Positions 8,522 to 17,377 of a DNA stretch of 22,500 nt are shown here, in pieces. The first letter of the stretch is position 1, and each line of letters begins with the position of its first letter. The position numbers and the translations under genes were made by a program. The notes under the pieces were generated by a model. The model ran no database searches and was not told the DNA's origin. It saw only the letters and a program-made list of their open reading frames with translations. The stretch is from Tubiluchus corallicola (taxonomy: Eukaryota > Priapulida > Priapulimorpha > Priapulimorphida > Tubiluchidae), in assembly GCA_030141605.1 (NCBI GenBank), contig JAQGDQ010000792.1, forward strand, positions 1-22,500, read 5' to 3'.

Positions 8522-8629
8522 GTAGGCTGCGCAACTGCTTGTTGTGTAATTCCTTGCACCTGTTCGTTATTCGACACTTATATGAAAGCTGCACTACGTA
8601 ACTGCCTGTGGTGTGTTATAAAACGCGCC
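8522..8629. repeat. 108-bp duplicated segment, copy 2
   Basis: Counterpart of 8121-8228. Similarity ends at GCC/GCG near 8629, where the 3' tail of the minus-strand LINE at 8635-9066 begins. Confidence 0.9.
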
Positions 8630-8634
8630 ATAAT

Positions 8635-9066
8635 ACTTTTTCTTCTTCTTCAATGACTCACACGTCCAGTGACATGATTCTGCTCGCCTCTCTATGCCAG
8701 GACTCCCTGCTCGCCGCAATGCCCCAAGTGGATTTATTTCTAAGGATCAATGTTGAAGTGTTTAAATCTTTCTGCGCAAAATCTAAATATGTTAACATTT
8801 GTCCTCCTGCAGGTTTTTTAGCTGGTTCTATGGCTTGTTGAAGTGCTATCTTCACTGGAATATAATCAGGTAGTCTAAGCATATGCCCAATCCATCTTAA
8901 ACGGCGTCTTTTTATTTTTCTTGTCCAAGGTTCTTCTTTTATTTTTTCATATAGATCTTTGTTTGAAATTTTCTTTGGCCATCTAACACCCAAAATGTTT
9001 CTGTAATTTCGCTTTTGAAACGCATCGATTTCAGCTTTATGATTTGCTTTTAATGCCCATAATACA
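8635..9066 (-). mobile_element. LINE, 3' end with reverse-transcriptase C-terminal tail
   Basis: The minus-strand frame from about 9066 to the stop just before 8658 keeps the post-RT region of many LINEs: WALK, then EIDAFQKRNYRNILGVRWP, KISNKDLYE, KIKRRRLRWIGHMLRLPDY, and a terminal W-x-IAASRESWHREA. The WIGH motif is the hallmark. After the stop the element ends in a GAAGAAGAAGAAA tail. The catalytic RT domain (FADD box) and endonuclease are missing: a 5'-truncated copy, cut at its upstream side by the AT-rich repeat at 9067. The frame is still open across this part, so insertion is not very old. Confidence 0.8.
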
Positions 9067-9470
9067 AAGTAACATAATACATAATATATACATAATACAT
9101 ACATAACACATAACAAACTAACATAATATTATAAAGTAATATAAAAAACAAAGTAATATAATACATAATAAATACATAATACATAATACATACATAACAC
9201 ATAACAAACTAACGTAATACAAAGTAATACAATACATAATATATACATAATACATACACAACACATAACAAACTAACATAATATTATAAAGTAATATAAA
9301 GAACAAAGTAATATAATACATACCATACATAACACATAACAAACTAACATAATACATAATATATACATAATACATAATACATACATAACACATAACAAAC
9401 TAACATAATACAAAGTAATATGATACATAACAAACTAACATAATACATAACAAACATAACATAATACCAA
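9067..9470. repeat. Degenerate AT-rich tandem repeat
   Basis: Built from words such as ACATAATACATAATATATAC and ACACATAACAAACTAAC. AACAAACTAAC recurs about six times at irregular spacing (about 33-90 bp). It abuts the truncated 5' edge of the LINE at 8635-9066. Confidence 0.85.
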
Positions 9471-9649
9471 CTCAGACAGTGACAAAAATATTTAAACCAA
9501 GAATGATGTTACAAAAAAGTTGCTTTTGTACTTTGCGATATTTTTTCTAGACTCAGCATTTTCTAGAACGTCTAATAAAAGCTCAGATGGGAGACGCTCG
9601 GTCATATTTCAAGCATCATTCATGCGCACACCTGTGTCATTCACCTACC

Positions 9650-10228
9650 TATGATTAGGATAATCAACAGAGCACATCTGCTAATTACAACCAGCTTAGA
9701 TGGGCGCCCGTCCCATACGCTTTGGCTGGAGTCCTCGATGCGCCTGTTCGGTAACCTTATGCTTCAAACAACTAGGCTGCTTAGTAGACTGAGAAGAACT
9801 GTGGGTACTCGCTTACGAAGTAACTCTATAGCGATGTCTATTTTGCCGTGATGCCGGCGGTCTTTTTCTCGTTCTTCACTGAAGCTCTTCGTGCGTCAAA
9901 CAGCGAAAGTATCTTTTAGTCAGTTTTTCTCAAATCGTGTTGTACAGATTAGGAACTCATTACCTGCATATGTTGATGGTGCTTCCCTCGTAAATGCACA
10001 AAATATTAAGTTATTTAATAGCCACTTATATAAAGTTAACTTGCATAAATTCCTTGTATACAATAGACACATGTAAGCGGTTAATCTTTGTGTCTTTACC
10101 ACACTCTTGTAAATATTTTATTTGTATGTTTTTGCCTATATATATTTGTTTACATAGTTGTTTATTACAGACCGTATTTTACTATTGGGTGTAAATAAAA
10201 TCAATAAATAAATAAAATAAATAAATCT
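9650..10228 (+). mobile_element. LINE (CR1/L2/jockey-like), 3' end
   Basis: The frame 9891-10076 contains FFSNRVVQIRNSLPAYV followed by a KLFNSHL stretch, the classic end of LINE polymerase proteins (FF-x-x-RVV-x-x-WNSLP, then F-x-x-x-L), then a stop. Upstream to about 9650 the sequence is broken by stops and frameshifts (open pieces 9651-9851). A 3' UTR of about 110 bp leads to an ATAAAT-rich tail at 10191-10228. RT catalytic motifs are absent: 5'-truncated, inactive. Confidence 0.75.
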
Positions 10229-10753
10229 TTAGCCGTCTTTATATTGTGAAATAACTTTCGAGCCACCCACTATTCTAACTTTTTAGGAACAAAACGGCTT
10301 CCACGGCAACAGTAAATGATGTCATAATTGACACATCTAAGCAGTTCTGTAAAAAAAACTTAATAATCAAGTATGCTTCTCATTCTGGACTATTTTCAGA
10401 ACTGCAGATACAGCTTCTTTATTCAAGTACATTGCAAAAATTATACACTAGTACAGAGTAAAATAAATTACATCCTACATAAAATCAGTGGATAACCAGT
10501 CAGTGACAGACTGATGAGCAATTGTGTCAGTTAGTGTAAGTACAGTTTGGCCTGTCAAGCTATGCTTTTAGGCTCAAACTGTATGCATCAAAATTATTCT
10601 GTAATATAATTTGCACATGTATATGCTGCATTTTGTAATTTCTGGATAATATTGCATTTATATTTATATTTACTTCAGTGAAATTATCTGTATTTTTATT
10701 ATAGTTGTTGGATGCAGAGCGAAAATAAATAAACTTGAAAAAAACTTTAAAAA
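10229..10753. other. Possible LINE 3' UTR sequence, otherwise non-genic
   Basis: No coding sequence. About 10390-10745 ends in GCGAAAATAAATAAACTTGA plus A-runs, which resembles a polyadenylated LINE 3' UTR on the plus strand. This is weak evidence. Confidence 0.3.
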
Positions 10754-11018
10754 GTTGAAAATCATAATAATAAAAACAGCAAAATACTGCATTACATATT
10801 TACAAATTTGTATACATGATGACATGATGGGGACTTATGAAATATTGTGAATTTTAATACTTTTTGATGGTTTTTGCTACTTTGTAAGTTAAAAATCATA
10901 AGAATAAAAAGATAAAATGCTATATTACATATTTACAAATTTGTATACATGATGACATGATGGGGACTTATGAAATATTGTGAATTTTAATACTTTTTGG
11001 TGGTTTTTTCTACTTTTT
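10754..11018. repeat. About 132-bp tandem duplication (2 copies)
   Basis: GTTGAAAATCATAA at 10754 and GTTAAAAATCATAA at 10888 each start a unit containing the shared words ATTTACAAATTTGTATACAT and TGATGGGGACTTATGAAATA. It lies in the 3' UTR position of the minus-strand LINE remnant at 11051-11215, whose UTR may be naturally repetitive. Confidence 0.9.
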
Positions 11019-11050
11019 GCCCTGTAAGCTTCCGTACGAGTCGTATATTT

Positions 11051-11215
11051 TTATAGTATAGACACGTTGATTACGATGAATTTATAGCCTAAAGCGTTTT
11101 TATATAAAGGTCTTTTGCGAGTTAGGAGTTTGTTTTTTAGTTCTGTTTTAAATGTTGTTAATCCGTCTTTTGATTTTATACTTAAAGATGCTGAATTCCA
11201 TAAGTTGATTTGCTG
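11051..11215 (-). mobile_element. LINE remnant, polymerase C-terminus
   Basis: Minus-strand translation from 11215 to the stop at 11053-11051 contains LWNSASLSIKS then LTTFKTELKNKLL, matching the WNSLP...TFK-x-x-LK-x-x-L end of LINE polymerases. It is a third, distinct LINE fragment in the window. It is truncated on its upstream side where repeat R1 starts near 11220-11240. The conserved P of NSLP is lost. Confidence 0.6.
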
Positions 11216-11239
11216 TTTTTATTACTGAATTGTGTCCAT

Positions 11240-11400
11240 AATATGAATGACACTGAATATCTTACAGTAGCACTGTTCTTCAATTTTCTCTTTCACAAAC
11301 ACCTGCAACACGCTCGTGGAATATTTTTGCTGTTGAAAATTATGTTGGTTTGTGATGTCATCAATAGTTGGGCTCACCCGCCGTTAACTAATATTTTGAT
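11240..11400 (+). repeat. Dispersed repeat R1, copy 2
   Basis: Plus-strand counterpart of minus-strand 7238-7400. It has a diverged CRE-like TGATGTCA instead of TGACGTCA. It has only one unit of the part that is duplicated in copy 1. Confidence 0.75.
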
Positions 11401-11770
11401 CAATTACTTAAATATCAGAAAAGTAACATCACTATTATCACTATTTACTATTATTACTATTTACTATTCACTATTTACACTATTATCTAAATGTATTAGT
11501 TAAAATATATACTTTTTATCGGACTTGAAATTTGGGTAGTATATGAAAAGTCTTCCTATAAACCATAAGAAAAATACTTCATAAATAAGGCTTAGAAAAT
11601 TCGCTTTGAAATTTTACATCACTTATATGCTGTCTTATTGCGCAAAGAGCTTGTGTTAGCAGTAACGCTGTATAAAACTTGTAAATTTAAACTCCTGCGA
11701 TGTCACCAGGCGCGCCATTTTAGCGGTAAGTCGTTTGAAACAAGTTTAGATAACATTGTGTAAAGTTTTA

Positions 11771-12176
11771 ATTGTTCTGAAAAGATGAATTTAACTATGT
11801 TGCTAACTGTAAAATATTCCAATGCATACTTTATATTACGTACTAAACGCTTCCAGTAGTTTTTATCTGATATGAAATGCATCAGTCTTAAATAGTCGTA
11901 CATTAATATTTTCTAACCGTCATTTCCTACTAATGTCTAATGTAATCTTGTAGTAAAACTTGTCAGCTTGTGTAGTTATAGTCTATTCTTACTGTAAATG
12001 TTACTAATGTCTAATGTATTCTTGTAGTAAAACTTGTCAGCTTGTGTAGTTGTAGTCTATTCTTACTGTAAATGTTTTTGTAAATAGTGTATAAAGTCTG
12101 TTGTGGTGAGGATCCTAAATCATGTTGTTCAATGTCTGTCTGATCCAATCTTATAATAAATTATGTTTAAACTAAA
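11771..12176 (+). mobile_element. Insertion nested in R2, LINE-3'-UTR-like
   Basis: Absent from R2 copy 3. It ends in AATAAATTATGTTTAAAC followed by TAAAATTTGAAAAA. The flanks TAAAGTTT (left) and TAAAATTT (right) look like an 8-bp target duplication with one mismatch. It contains a 74-bp tandem duplication. No protein is recognisable; class uncertain. Confidence 0.5.
11928..12075. repeat. 74-bp tandem duplication
   Basis: TACTAATGTCTAATGTAATC at 11928 and TACTAATGTCTAATGTATTC at 12002 begin near-identical units, each ending in TATTCTTACTGTAAATG. Confidence 0.9.
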
Positions 12177-12365
12177 ATTTGAAAAAGGATCAGTTCGTTC
12201 GTATTAAACAATTCACTAACACTAAGCAAAAGTTTCAATTACTGTATATTGTCAGCCAGGTCAATAATTTATTTTTGGTGAGCCAGTGGTGCACACTGGG
12301 ATGGTGAAACAATGACGATTTACCGGTTGACTCGAACATTTTAAATTATTAAGAATTTTTTTAGC

Positions 12366-12394
12366 TATATATATATATATATATATATATATAA
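12366..12394. repeat. (TA)n microsatellite
   Basis: About 14 TA units inside R2 copy 2. Confidence 0.95.
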
Positions 12395-12500
12395 GCTTTT
12401 CAAACAGGTAATTCCAAATGATATAACTTTAAACAGCCCGTAATGATAGGTAACATATATCCCAAATTTCCTTGGGATACATTTTAAAATACCCCTTTCT

Positions 12501-13345
12501 TCCCTTTAAGTAAGATACAGCAGCAGAGGAGGGGTCAAGGGAGGGGTCAGACGGCGTAAACTCACTAAACTATGCCAATAAGTTGTGTTTCCAGTTAAGA
12601 CAGAAAAAAGCGCGTTACCAGTCTACGAGCATAGGATCAACGTGGAGGCTTGAATCCGGTTTTTCCTACAAACCTAGCAAAGCAGCTTATACCGTTATAC
12701 TGCCATATATTTGTGCCTTGCAGGTGTATCGTTTGAGTGAAGTCGTGCAAAAGTGGCCTATCTTTATCTTTCAATCCATTGTGACAGTTCTGATTTTAGA
12801 AAATGGCAAAAATAACGCGAGAAGGTGAAACAAAAAGGTGATTGGTTCTTCTTTCTTTTTAGATTTTGGGATTTTTTTTAACTTTTAATCTCAATTTCTT
12901 ACAGAACTCGGATCTTTCATAATTTTACAGCACGTTAACACAGGAATATGTTGGTAATATACGAGGATTAATGAGCTTATGAAAGACAATTAAATGAAAC
13001 TAATACGAAAATTATTAGTGAGACAGTTTCTTTAAGTTTTCAATAAATTTTCATTAAATTTTGCTTTTTTGCTAAATTACTTTTTGTAAAATCTACCTGC
13101 GCTCTTTTCTCCGTTAGAACAAAATTAATTGAAATTATTACGTTTTCTAATGCGTTCTTATTACACAAAAAGCGTCCAGGTCTAACTCTGCTTAACTGCA
13201 TCGCTGGATCGATTTACTCGGCTTCTCCGGCAGGGTAGATGCACGTCAGTTTTCAACCTGATACATTTTTCCTTGCATTATTGTGTAATCTGTTATCTTA
13301 CTGTTCAATAGCCTCCCTTGCTTCAAATGCTGTAACGTCATTTTA
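12501..13345. other. Non-genic sequence
   Basis: An 81-codon open frame at 12583-12828 begins at TTG and has no recognisable domain. Nothing else diagnostic is seen. Confidence 0.45.
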
Positions 13346-13354
13346 CATAAACGG

Positions 13355-13450
13355 GCAGCTAACATCTTGTAGGACAAATGAGTACACGATTCCAGTCAAA
13401 GGTTGCAGGTTCAAATCCAGACTGACGATCACCATTGTTTCAAAAAAGAC
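13355..13450 (+). mobile_element. tRNA-derived SINE remnant
   Basis: A consensus Pol III B box, GGTTCAAATCC, is at 13408-13418, preceded by CAAAGGTTGCA, as in a tRNA variable region and T arm. An A-box-like TAGGACAAATGAGTACACGA lies about 40 bp upstream at 13370. The acceptor and T stems do not pair, so this is a SINE head or tRNA pseudogene, not a functional tRNA. Confidence 0.55.
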
Positions 13451-13582
13451 AAAATAGTGGGCGACAATATGGGAACTGTATTTCTCGGTTCTATTTTTAT
13501 GATTTTAAAATAAACCAGTGATAATTAAAGTAAATACAAACATTTTCATTACATGTTGTCAACGTTCAGACAATTTCCATTT

Positions 13583-13915
13583 AACGTTTTCAAGGTCATA
13601 TAAAGGGTAATATATAACGTTTTCAGGATCATATAAAAGGTAAAATATAACGTTTTCAAGGTCATATTAAAGGTAATATATAACGTTTTCAAGGTCAAGT
13701 AAAAGGTAATATATAACGTTTTCAAAGTCATATAAAAGGTAATATATAACGTTTTTCAAGGTCATATAAAAGGTAATATATAACGTTTTCAAGGTCATAT
13801 AAAAGGTAATATATAACGTTTTCAAGGTCATATAAAAGGTAATATATAACGTTTTCAAGGTTATATAAAAGGTAATAAATAACGTTTTCAATGTCATGAA
13901 CAAGGTATTATAAAA
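13583..13915. repeat. 33-bp tandem array, about 10 copies
   Basis: Unit core TATATAACGTTTTCAAGGTC plus ATATAAAAGGTAA, period 33 with a 1-bp insertion (TTTTT) near 13750. As 33 is a multiple of 3, minus-strand frames stay open and give an 11-residue repeat (MTLKTLYITFY). Nothing suggests it is expressed. Confidence 0.95.
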
Positions 13916-14259
13916 ATCATGGGGTGTACTTGCACCTAAGCTGGGTGTACAACTGTTTACATTTTTTACCAAATACAGTAAGTAAACCTGCAACTATAAG
14001 GATTAATGTTTAAAAACTTAATTCCTTTCTGATTTAGATAATGGTGAATTGGTAACCACCAAAAAATATCTTGATAAAGTTCTTTTCCAAAAAAATCACC
14101 GTACAGTCTGTTTACAAAAAATAGTGTATTTACACATACAGTTCGTGGAGACTCAGTCTTTGCAAACGAAAAACAAAATACGTCATATTGTGAAACAACT
14201 GTACCGTCATACGCAACAACGTTGTTGTTGGCATCCTTCTGTCTCAGAAGACAATGGAG

Positions 14260-14735
14260 TGCGCGCCAAGAGAGACAGTTATTGATCATATTGATCTCCT
14301 TGAACCACTGGAATGGCCCTTTCCAGGGCGCACGCCTGGGCAAGGTGTAGGGAGATCCTGAGTTGCCCAGACAACAGGAACCCCCTCTCTTCCTCCCTGG
14401 TGTAGTCCAAAGGAAAGCCGAGCGATACGTTTGGCACCAGGTTGGCTGCAGGAGCTGCCGGAGTCAGCGAGCATGCTGCACTGGTCCGTCTTCGGGGCTC
14501 CACTCCTGATTTGGAAGGTTTACTCCTCTACACATGGCCGTTGGGTCACTTGACCTCCTCCGCCCTCTAGCCGTTGGCTGCTTGTGCAGCTCCTCCGCCT
14601 ACTGTCGAGATACAGTGTGGGCATCCCGCAAGCCTACACCTTGGTATTCCTAGGCGGTCACCCATCCAAGTACTAACCAGGTCCTACGTTGCTTAACTTC
14701 GGTGATCAGGCGAGAACAGGTGTTTTCAACGCAAC
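14260..14735 (-). mobile_element. 5S-rRNA-headed SINE candidate
   Basis: The 5S-like head (14632-14735, minus) is followed downstream on the same strand by about 350 bp of markedly GC-richer sequence that differs from its AT-rich surroundings. A Pol III 5S head fused to an unrelated body is the layout of SINE3-type elements. The body has open frames of 62-74 codons with no known domain. Body end is uncertain, near 14260-14285; no clear tail or target duplication was found. Alternative: a dispersed 5S pseudogene beside an unrelated element. Confidence 0.55.
14632..14735 (-). rRNA. 5S rRNA-like sequence (pseudogene or SINE head)
   Basis: The minus strand reads GTTCTCGCCTGATCACCGAA, AGTTAAGCAACG, GGTTAGTACTTGGATGGGTG and ACCGCCTAGGAATACCAAGG: near-consensus metazoan 5S from about nucleotide 20 to the 3' end, including the internal control region (A box, intermediate element, C box). 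The first about 15-20 nt (GCCAACG...) are not recognisable and the 3' end reads GGTGTAGGC, so it cannot form the terminal stem. Not a functional 5S gene. Confidence 0.85.
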
Positions 14736-14744
14736 TACGTATTG

Positions 14745-15132
14745 TGTTAAAATCTGGCTACAGTTTAGGCTCTTTCTTTCCGCTTAAAGACAAAATACCC
14801 CCTTTCTTACTGTCTGGTATCATTTATAGGACTGCAGCTGCAGTGTTGCTTACCATGGTAAAACATCCAGACACTTTAAAGTCAGAGTAATTGAACATTT
14901 GTGTATTTCGTCGGGAACTGGCAAGAAATTAAAAAATTCTCCTCAATCCAGCATTAATGACCGTATTTGTGCCTCTTGTCATAAAGCTGATTTTAATAAT
15001 TTCAGCATTGTGACCAGAGCTACAAATAACTGGGACTTATTAATAAAAGAAAGTTTATCTATATATCCTAATGAACCTTCTCTTAATGTGCAAAGCAGTT
15101 CAATTCGTTTAACTTTATTTTCAAACACATAG
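14745..15132 (+). pseudogene. Penelope-like element, GIY-YIG endonuclease remnant
   Basis: Two overlapping frames together match the C-terminal endonuclease of Penelope-like retroelements. The first (to about 14850) has PLKDKIPPFLLSGIIY, equivalent to the FKD-x-IP...GIVYK entry. After a frameshift at about 14825-14850 the second runs through CSCSVAYHGKTSRHFKVRV, EHL, SGTGKKLKNSP, then HKADFNNFSIVTRA and LLIKESLSIYPNEPSLN to a stop at 15130-15132. The YIG triplet has become YHG and the frame is broken, so it is inactive. The RT domain is absent. Confidence 0.8.
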
Positions 15133-15334
15133 CTATTTGTTACTGTATCAATGTCTTTTCTACAGGTCTGCTTAATCATTGCCACGTTTGATTTTTTTAA
15201 CTATGTAAATTAAAAGTATTATTAAAATTGTGGTGTTTTGACTATAAATGGATTGAAATAGTCAGAACATTGACAGCATGTAAAAATGTCTTTAAATTCG
15301 ATGCACTTTTAGCTTTAAGAAGTTCCATCATCAG

Positions 15335-15335
<1 letters not shown>
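15133..15335 (+). other. Probable 3' UTR of the Penelope-like element
   Basis: AT-rich sequence directly after the endonuclease stop. No motif beyond position supports this. Confidence 0.3.

Positions 15336-15380
<45 letters not shown>
15336..15380. repeat. (CAT)15 microsatellite
   Basis: Fifteen perfect CAT units. The polyhistidine this would encode on the plus strand is not in a gene. Confidence 0.95.
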
Positions 15381-15903
15381 ACGCCCGTCACGTCTATTGT
15401 AGACATTGGGCAGGCAGAATTCTAAAATAAAAGAAATCTGCCTTCAGACAGGTAAACTCAGCAGTAATCCAGCAAAAAAACTAGACACTGCTATGCCAGT
15501 GGCTTGTCAGCACCACTTCCGTTCAATACGTTCTGATTCTCACACTCGTCTGTTTATCATTGTTTGTGCCTGGACATTATAGACAAACTTCAAATTCTAC
15601 TTACAGCTGATGACCGGGGTTTGTGGTCTAATGCTTGTTGGCTAACGTTGGGAATGCTCGACTAGCAACCCCGAAATCAGCTTTAATCCTTTATTCGAAG
15701 AATTCTACTAGTTTTAGCTCGATGTGCATCTCATCAAGGGCTGATTTAACCTCAGTAGATTAAACAAATCCTTTCTGAGCGCATTCTATAGCCAGATTGG
15801 TGTTGACTTGGGGGACTAATTAAGTTAAACGAAACGAAAGCATCTTCTTTTGATCGTAGAGTGAGTTAGAACGGTCTCATAACTCAAACACATAATCCTT
15901 TAA
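15381..15903. other. Non-genic sequence
   Basis: Mixed-composition sequence. No gene, RNA or clear repeat recognised. TATGCCAGTGGC near 15491 is A-box-like but has no B box partner. Confidence 0.45.
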
Positions 15904-16395
15904 AGCACAAGAAAACCCTCAACTTACATAAAGTTTTAAAAATTCGTCTTGAAATTTTATACCAATTACTTATTGCCTTTTTGCATGTTAGACTTGCGTC
16001 GGCAGTATCGCTGTATAAAACATGTCAATTTAAACTCCAGTGATGACTGTTCGACGCAGCTATTTTGACGATAAGTCATAATAAACAAGTTTATTTAATA
16101 TTCTGTAAAGTTTGAAAAAACTGTCAAAGCATTCGTAGCACACACGTCACTAACTGAGTAAAATTTTAAATTACTGCATCTTGTCAATAAGATTAAAAAT
16201 ACGTTTTTTGGTTAGTGAGTGGCGCACCCTGGAGGTGAGTCAGCGACATTTTACCAATTGCTGAAAACATTTTAAATAATTAATAATTTTCTTTTCTAGT
16301 TACATAAGTCTTTCAAGCAGGTAAGCGAAATGCTAAGTAATATAGATTTGCACGGAAAGTTTTTGGGTCATAATTTAACATTCCTTTTCTTCCCC
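15904..16395 (+). repeat. Dispersed repeat R2, copy 3 (longest uninterrupted)
   Basis: Aligns with copy 1 at its left end and with both halves of copy 2, so it defines the uninterrupted family, about 490 bp long. It contains GCTGTATAAAACATGT (TATA-like, kept in all copies). It has no coding capacity. LTR, MITE or LINE UTR origin cannot be decided. Confidence 0.75.
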
Positions 16396-17377
16396 TGATT
16401 TACGTGGCGTAGTGACGTCATATAATGGCGCCGTCTGAACAGTATTGCTGGAGATTTAAAATGCAAACAAACAAAAATTCCCTTCAACGCGAGTACGATA
16501 AATGCATAAAATTCCTGTAAAGTAATATAATTTCTTAAGGCGATTTTTCTAAAACCTACTTCAGGTACCCCTTGTCTTGTCCTTTAAAATTTGTGGGCGT
16601 GAAAGTCTCAGTACCCTACTAAACAGAATCCTAAACTTTGCTTTCCGGTTTAACGTCTAATACATAAATTAAATTTTTCTCTCTACTTTGTCGGATTATA
16701 ATCGAGTTTAATGCTTACCCTTAATGTTCCACTGATTGCGAAAATTGAACACAATTTTGTCAGGCTAACGATCTTACGCTGTGAAAATTAATCCGTTGTT
16801 TTATATATGAATTTATAAGGTCAATGATCAAGTGGATTAAAGTTGTTCTAAGTGCCTAGTCGTTGGAAACAATGAAATCACTGTTACGCTCGCTATTACC
16901 GTGTTTATGAAAGGCAGTTTGATCTATGGTCAGACTTGTTTTTCTGGTCTGTGGTGGCACAGTATGCCGTGTGTTGCAGGCAAGTCTAAACCTGACTAGT
17001 TAGTGGGAAATTTGCAAGAATAATAACAACCTCTGCCATGTTTCTTTCGTTAATTGAGCCCCTAATTGAAGCTAAATCCTCGGATTAAGGGAGAAAGTGA
17101 TCCTTCTTAGACAAATTGTCTGTTTTTGGGCAGAAGGCAAATGACACGTGCCTGACCACGTGACCAGCAGACGTTACACAGGTGTCGACTAATGAGAAAG
17201 GGTGAATTTTTAATTACGTGTCAAAAAGATGAGGTGACAGATGGGATGACGGTGTACTGTTAGAGCAATATTATTGGTACAGCATTATTCATGCGTAAAT
17301 TGTGTCGTATGTCAGTAATGCTGGATGGGTTGTAAACAGATAAATAGTAACGTAGTAACAGTTCTCAGGAGTAGACA
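16396..17377. other. Apparently unique non-genic sequence
   Basis: No coding exon, RNA gene or repeat recognised on either strand in about 1 kb. Confidence 0.45.

Larger units (their letters stand above)
11570..12500 (+). repeat. Dispersed repeat R2, copy 2, interrupted
   Basis: The left part, 11570-11770, matches 15915-16112 (TTGAAATTTTA, GCTGTATAAAAC, then TTTAAACTCC and AAACAAGTTTA). The right part, about 12177-12500, matches about 16115-16395 (ATTCACTAAC, ATTGTCAG, GTGAGCCAGTGG and the TTTCAAACAGGTAA region). About 410 bp absent from copy 3 lies between. A TA microsatellite (12366-12394) has grown at a site that reads TTACATAAG in copy 3. Confidence 0.7.

Noticed and set aside
11210-11503. 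97-codon frame similar to the frame at 7230-7427, as a conserved protein
   Set aside because: Most differences between the two copies are amino-acid changing, so this is shared repeat DNA rather than conserved coding.
12583-12828. 81-codon plus-strand open frame
   Set aside because: Begins at TTG, has no recognisable domain, and lies among repeats.
13355-13450. Functional tRNA gene
   Set aside because: B box is good but acceptor and T stems do not pair.
13549-13993. Minus-strand frames with MTLKTLYITFY repeats
   Set aside because: Explained by the 33-bp array.
14632-14735. Functional 5S rRNA gene
   Set aside because: The 5' end is missing and the terminal stem cannot form; it is fused to SINE-like sequence.
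15336-15380. Polyhistidine coding stretch
   Set aside because: Simple (CAT)15 outside any gene.
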